Part shown: one piece after another, positions 13,418-14,375 of the stretch
Numbering within the stretch: position 1 is the first letter of the stretch
Layout: every line of letters starts with the position of its first letter
DNA from: Actinobacteria bacterium UBA4719
GTDB lineage: Bacteria; Actinomycetota; Actinomycetes; Actinomycetales; Dermatophilaceae
Length of the DNA stretch: 14,375 nucleotides
Assembly (NCBI GenBank): GCA_002404345.1
Contig: DHJN01000228.1
Location: 1 to 14,375 of the forward strand
Reading direction: 5' to 3'
The notes under the pieces: generated by a model
Told to the model about the DNA's origin: nothing
Seen by the model: only the letters and a program-made list of their open reading frames with translations
Database searches by the model: none
Made by a program: the position numbers and the translations under genes

Positions 13418-14170
13418 TCAGCCCAGATCCATGACGTGGAAGCACTCGCCCAGTCGACCCTCGCCCAGGCCGAACATCTCGGCCACCCGGCTGCCCCAAC
13501 CGCGCAGGAAGCCCTCCATCTGGTCGCTCTGATGTCCTGTCTGCGACGCATGGGCGTGCAGCGCGGCGACCTTGCGGCCAAAGGCGTCGGTGATGTCCAC
13601 GGCGTGGGTCATCTCCGGATGGCCCATGGTCCAGATCTCGTTGACGTGCCACGGACTCAGACCTCGCTCAAGGAGCTCGGGCCAGGCGAAACGGTTCTCG
13701 GCGGCGGGGTAGACCGCCCGGATGGCGGCCTCGCCTGCGGCCATGTGATCTGGATGGGAGGCCGGCAGCCGGTCGTACCAACGCTCCGGGGAGTGGGTCA
13801 GGACGCGCTGGGGCTGGACGTCGCGGATGACCTCGACGATCTGGCGTTGCAGCTCCCACGAGGGCTCCAGCCAACCGTCGCGATGTCCTGGCAGGAACCG
13901 CACGTCGTTGACGCCGAGGACAGCGGAAGCGGCGATCTGCTCGCGTTCGCGGACGGCCGGCATCTGCTCGCGGTCTCGGTCGTCGAACCCGCCCTGCTCG
14001 CCGCGTGTGCACAACAGGATCGTGACGTTCAGGCCGGCGTCGACCCAGCTGGCGATGGTCCCGGCGGCTCCGAAGTCACAGTCGTCTGGATGTGCCGCCA
14101 CGACGAGAACCCGCTCGATGTCCTGGTCGGGCCTCGGCGTGGCCGGCTGGCCGAAGGTCCGCTGTGTCAT
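13418..14170 (-). CDS. PIG-L family deacetylase, second copy
   Basis: A 250-residue zinc-dependent de-N-acetylase of the PIG-L/LmbE family. It has AAH27-PDD30-CDFGAAG, the variant with CD in place of the usual E after HPDD, and the second metal motif H139-P-D-H142. HPERWYD-like text (HSPERWYDRLPASHPDH, 126-142) is typical of the mycothiol-related and chitooligosaccharide-type branches. The substrate is unknown but is likely an N-acetylated amino sugar conjugate. The ATG at 14170 has AGG 8 nt upstream and no better alternative. It is the first gene of a two-gene unit with DedA 4 bp downstream. It is clearly diverged from the PIG-L at 6258-7079, so the two are not a recent duplication. Confidence 0.87.
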   Translation of the reverse strand: MTQRTFGQPATPRPDQDIERVLVVAAHPDDCDFGAAGTIASWVDAGLNVTILLCTRGEQGGFDDRDREQMPAVREREQIAASAVLGVNDVRFLPGHRDGWLEPSWELQRQIVEVIRDVQPQRVLTHSPERWYDRLPASHPDHMAAGEAAIRAVYPAAENRFAWPELLERGLSPWHVNEIWTMGHPEMTHAVDITDAFGRKVAALHAHASQTGHQSDQMEGFLRGWGSRVAEMFGLGEGRLGECFHVMDLG

Positions 14171-14179
14171 GCGGTCAGC

Positions 14180-14231
14180 CTAGTTGGGTCGCAGCCGGCT
14201 CCCGGCTAGTTGCGTCGCAGCCGGCTCCCGG
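14180..14231. repeat. two tandem 26 bp units with an internal hairpin
   Basis: Two 26 bp units (14180-14205 and 14206-14231) are identical except for one base (TTGGGTC versus TTGCGTC). At their junction AGCCGG/CCGGCT around CTC (14193-14207) makes a 6 bp stem. They lie upstream of the second PIG-L gene and downstream of the GNAT gene, and could act as a terminator for the latter. Confidence 0.8.
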
Positions 14232-14240
14232 ACGTTCTTC

Positions 14241-14274
14241 CCTTCCGAGTAAGTCAGCCTTCCGAGCAAGTCAG
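14241..14274. repeat. two tandem 17 bp units at the GNAT gene end
   Basis: CCTTCCGAGTAAGTCAG (14241-14257) is followed directly by the same 17 bp with one change (14258-14274). The second unit contains the stop codon of the minus-strand GNAT gene. Confidence 0.8.
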
Positions 14275-14375
14275 CGAGGCCGGATCTGGGCCAGAGCGTC
14301 CAGATCTCGGCCGTCAAGTCGATAGGTGAGCCACTCATCCATCGGCTGCCCGCCGATCGAGTCGTAGAAGCCGAT
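14271..14375 (-). CDS. GNAT acetyltransferase, C-terminal fragment
   Basis: The last 34 codons of a gene that runs off the right edge. The residues IGFYDSIGGQPMDEWLTYRL match the end of GCN5-related N-acetyltransferases, where a FYxxxGa turn is followed by DEW and a final YRL strand. The substrate cannot be judged from this fragment. The stop (TGA, minus strand) lies within a 17 bp tandem repeat. Confidence 0.7.
   Translation of the reverse strand: MGFYDSIGGQPMDEWLTYRLDGRDLDALAQIRPR

Overview
The window is high-GC DNA with GTG and TTG starts, 1-4 bp start/stop overlaps between genes, MurT/GatD, a PspC-domain histidine kinase and MshB-like PIG-L deacetylases. This fits an actinobacterium, probably Micrococcales (Intrasporangiaceae-like). 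The family-level guess is inference from overall character only.

Layout. (1) Positions 1-2108 are accessory DNA: two hypothetical genes on the minus strand (one with an N-terminal membrane anchor), an orphan 3' half of a CAT-anticodon tRNA at about 1294-1338, and a tiny minus-strand gene pair at 1729-2002. The first gene of that pair resembles the N-terminus of a tyrosine integrase. I read the area as the scar of an element that integrated at a tRNA 3' end. (2) Positions 2109-5135, plus strand: a PAP2-family phosphatase, a six-copy 15-16 bp tandem repeat that begins at its stop codon, then murT-gatD, which amidates lipid II. (3) Positions 5137-9144: a minus-strand pair (PIG-L deacetylase, then a YbhN/UPF0104 membrane protein) divergent from a plus-strand pair (GT4 glycosyltransferase, Nudix hydrolase). 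(4) Positions 9052-12753: a LiaFSR-like envelope-stress module. A PspC/LiaF-like protein and a small membrane protein face left; a PspC-domain histidine kinase and a NarL/LuxR regulator face right. Between them lies a perfect 16 bp palindrome followed by CCCTGA half-sites exactly 11 bp apart. (5) Positions 12706-14170, minus strand: a second PIG-L deacetylase followed by a DedA-family protein. (6) At the right edge is the C-terminus of a GNAT acetyltransferase, behind two sets of tandem repeats.

Theme. Much of the window concerns the envelope and lipid carriers: PAP2, MurT/GatD, two deacetylase-plus-lipid-translocase-like pairs, a GT4 enzyme and a lipid II-type stress system. No complete novel defence or mobile system is visible. 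The most original signals are the phased operator array, the repeated PIG-L/membrane-protein pairing, the integration scar with its tiny coupled genes, and the many short tandem repeats, several of which touch gene ends.
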